From contig DEUO01000140.1 of the NCBI GenBank assembly GCA_002362595.1, forward strand, positions 2,338 to 9,340: a DNA stretch of 7,003 bases, in the 5' to 3' direction. Below the pieces are notes generated by a model. The model was not told where the DNA came from and searched no databases. It worked only from the letters and a program-made list of their open reading frames with translations. The DNA comes from Caryophanales bacterium UBA3260. GTDB taxonomy: Bacteria > Bacillota_I > Bacilli_A > RF39 > UBA660. Below are positions 5,186 to 7,003 of the stretch, in pieces (positions within the stretch are counted from its first letter, which is position 1; each line of letters begins with the position of its first letter). Position numbers and translations under genes: made by a program.

Positions 5186-6761
5186 TATAAGTGGCAAAAC
5201 AAGATTATTACAAATAATTGATATCTTAAAAAAACACGATATTATCAGTGGAATAAATCCTGTTAAATTACGCGAAATATGTAGTGATTTAGGACCTACA
5301 TTTATAAAAATAGGTCAAATATTATCAAATCGTCCCGATATCTTACCAAAAGAATATCTATCAGAACTTAGTAAACTAAGAAGCGATGTTTTACCAATGT
5401 CTTATCAAGAAATTCTTGATATCTTAAAAGAGGAATACGATAAGAATCTATTCCAGATATTTCTATCTATTGATCGTATACCTTTAGGTAGTGCATCAAT
5501 CGCCCAAGTTCATAAAGCTGTTCTTAAAGATGGAAAAAAAGTCGTAATAAAAGTCCAAAGACGAAATATCAAAGAAACAATGATTGCTGATATTAGAGTT
5601 CTAAAAAAAGCATTGGAAATTCTAAAAGTACAAAAGATACTTAATAATATTATTTCCTTTAATGATGTATTAGATGAATTATTAAATACTTCTTTAGAAG
5701 AAATGAATTTCCTAACAGAAGCAGAGCATATAAATGAATTCTATTCTATAAATAAAGAAATCAAATATATTAAAGTACCTCGTGTATATAAAAGTCTTAC
5801 TACTGAGAAAGTAATGGTAATGGAATACATAGAAGGACCTAAAATAAGTTCTACAGATAAACTTTTAGAACTAGGATATGACTTAAATGAAATAGGAAAT
5901 AAATTAGCTGATAATTACATATATCAAGCTATTGATGTAGGTTACTTCCATGCTGATCCCCATCCCGATAATATTCTAATTGATAATGGCAAAATTGCAT
6001 ATATCGATTTCGGTATGATGGGGCGCTTAAATAATCGAAATAAAGAATTATTAAAGAGATGTATCATATCTATCTTTAATGATGATATAAAAGAAGTAGA
6101 AAGAACTTTATTAATAATATGTGAAAGTAAAGGAACTATTAATCATTATCGTTTATGTAATGAATTACAACTAATTCTAGATAAAAATAAAACAACAGGT
6201 ATTCAAGATATTAATATAGCTAAATTTACTGAAGAATTAATGAATATTCTAACTACAAACAATATAACTATTCCACATGATATAACAATGCTTGTAAGAG
6301 GTATAGTAGTCTTAGAAGGTACTTTAGAAGTAGTAAGCCCTAATATAAACTTGATGCAAGTATTTGCCACATATGCTAAAAATTACAATCTAAAAGATCT
6401 TGTAAATAAAGAAAAAATTGCTAAAGAAACAGGACACTTAATAAGTTCTTTAGGCAGTATAATTCGTATTCCAACAGATATTCATACCTTCCTAAAATCC
6501 TTGACTCGTGGTGAAACTAAGGTAAATATCGAAATATCAGATGCCAAAGACTATATCGATCGCTTTGAAAAAATGATACATCGTATAGTTGTCTGCTTCC
6601 TCGATGTAGCTTTTATCGTCGGAGCATCATTAATGGCTTCTAATGGAATTAATACCAATGAACAAAAATTTCTATTCTACTTATATGTTAGTATTGGTTT
6701 CATCTTTACAATCTGGATATTTATAAAAATGTATCTAGATAAACTAAATAGAAAAAAATAA
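5154..6761 (+). CDS. ubiB: AarF/ABC1/UbiB-family atypical protein kinase, membrane-anchored
   Basis: Encodes 535 residues, the normal family size. The family comprises atypical kinases/ATPases that support isoprenoid-lipid (quinone) metabolism; the symbol is family-level only, as ubiquinone itself is not expected in Bacillota. Visible hallmarks in order: the family-specific KxGQ motif in FIKIGQILSNRPDILP (Lys52-Gln55); the Ala-rich nucleotide loop GSASIAQVH (112-120); the ATP-binding lysine in VVIKVQR (Lys133); the EAE helix (Glu189); the catalytic loop HADPHPDN (Asp268, Asn273), where most members have HADPHPGN; and DFG (285-287). Two hydrophobic helices close the protein (about 478-496 and 506-527), as in bacterial members. 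ATG 5154, preceded by a weak GGGA 7 nt upstream, overlaps the phasin-like gene; ATG 5163 is the alternative. A better AAGGAG (5168-5173) lies just inside the frame but has no ATG, GTG or TTG at working distance, only ATA 5187. It is translated with the phasin-like gene and probably with the next gene, 17 nt on. Confidence 0.93.
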   Translation: MQNMEKENNNNISGKTRLLQIIDILKKHDIISGINPVKLREICSDLGPTFIKIGQILSNRPDILPKEYLSELSKLRSDVLPMSYQEILDILKEEYDKNLFQIFLSIDRIPLGSASIAQVHKAVLKDGKKVVIKVQRRNIKETMIADIRVLKKALEILKVQKILNNIISFNDVLDELLNTSLEEMNFLTEAEHINEFYSINKEIKYIKVPRVYKSLTTEKVMVMEYIEGPKISSTDKLLELGYDLNEIGNKLADNYIYQAIDVGYFHADPHPDNILIDNGKIAYIDFGMMGRLNNRNKELLKRCIISIFNDDIKEVERTLLIICESKGTINHYRLCNELQLILDKNKTTGIQDINIAKFTEELMNILTTNNITIPHDITMLVRGIVVLEGTLEVVSPNINLMQVFATYAKNYNLKDLVNKEKIAKETGHLISSLGSIIRIPTDIHTFLKSLTRGETKVNIEISDAKDYIDRFEKMIHRIVVCFLDVAFIVGASLMASNGINTNEQKFLFYLYVSIGFIFTIWIFIKMYLDKLNRKK

Positions 6762-6778
6762 TAGAAAGGAATTCGTAT

Positions 6779-7003
6779 ATGAAAGATAAGAATCTCTTAA
6801 TAACTCTTAGTATTACTATAATATTATTTTCTTTTATATCATTTCTTATCTACACAATATATTGTTATTCCTTCTATAATCCTTATCAAGAAAAAAAACT
6901 AGCTAATCTTTATAACAATCAAGAATATGACTATATTTATAATAACTTAGATAATAATATACTTACCTTTAAAGAATTTAATATTATAGTAATACTAAGA
7001 GTT
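6779..7003 (+). CDS. N-terminal part of a membrane-anchored protein of unknown function (3' end outside window)
   Basis: ATG 6779 follows AAAGGA (6765-6770) at 8 nt spacing and lies 17 nt after the kinase stop, so it probably belongs to the same unit. Seventy-five codons are visible, and the frame is still open at the window edge. Residues 6-28 form one strong hydrophobic helix after a Lys/Asp N-terminus, without an obvious signal-peptidase site, so it looks like an uncleaved membrane anchor. From residue 31 on, the protein is Asn/Tyr-rich and predicted outside, with LANLYNNQEYDYIYNNL followed by an FKEF segment. This recalls the start of the small NTF2-like/MecA-N-type domains found after the anchor in some penicillin-binding proteins and secreted proteins of Bacillota. 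That comparison is weak; the family cannot be settled from 75 residues. Confidence 0.75.
   Translation, partial: MKDKNLLITLSITIILFSFISFLIYTIYCYSFYNPYQEKKLANLYNNQEYDYIYNNLDNNILTFKEFNIIVILRV

Noticed and set aside
4849..5202. 117-codon open frame on the - strand
   Set aside because: It mirrors the phasin-like gene. Its Ser/Phe/Ile-rich translation is the usual antisense shadow, and it runs through the promoter of the real gene.
1..7003. tRNA, rRNA, CRISPR arrays, insertion sequences or riboswitches
   Set aside because: No spaced direct repeats, transposase motifs, terminal inverted repeats, cloverleaf or conserved leader structures were seen. Intergenic space totals only a few hundred bases and is accounted for by promoters, ribosome sites and terminators.

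Overview
The window is strongly AT-rich (roughly 70% A+T by eye). It has clear GGAGG-type ribosome binding sites, TTG/TATAAT-type promoters, short AT-rich terminator hairpins, TAA stops throughout and TGG for tryptophan. This points to a low-GC Bacillota lineage, plausibly an uncultured Bacilli/Erysipelotrichia/RF39-like gut bacterium. The assignment is inference from composition and gene content; no rRNA or other marker is present. All genes lie on the + strand.

Layout. (1) Positions 3-359 are the C-terminal end of a surface protein built from a 44-residue wall-binding-type repeat, closed by a terminator at 361-394. (2) A good promoter (TTGTAA-17-TAAAAT, 394-422) drives a two-gene unit. Its first gene, 451-3669, is an RpoD/SigA-type sigma-70 factor nearly three times the usual length. 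A complete region 1.2-4.2 core (about residues 215-485) is preceded by an unusual ~185-residue N-terminal module and followed by ~590 extra residues, in which three degenerate region-4-like modules alternate with Pro/Gln/Glu/Lys-rich linkers. Sixteen bases later, 3686-4786 encodes a 366-residue protein with a similar N-terminal module, a Pro/Lys-rich linker and a matching C-terminal region-4-like module, but no sigma core. A terminator at 4785-4810 ends the unit. (3) A TG-extended tandem TATAAT promoter starts the next unit: a 102-residue phasin-like protein (4877-5185), an overlapping AarF/UbiB/ABC1 atypical kinase with two C-terminal membrane helices (5154-6761), and the start of a membrane-anchored protein of unknown function (6779 to the window end).

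The most unusual part is the sigma locus. Exactly where a normal sigma factor has ended, an in-frame AAGGAGGG Shine-Dalgarno sequence stands 7 nt before an ATG (2038). So either one reading frame yields both a giant sigma factor and a separate 543-residue C-terminal protein, or a sigma gene has fused with a formerly separate downstream gene. The downstream gene repeats the same modular design without the core. I know of no described system with this arrangement; a role as sigma-associated regulators (core-polymerase or promoter competitors, or scaffold proteins) is inference only.
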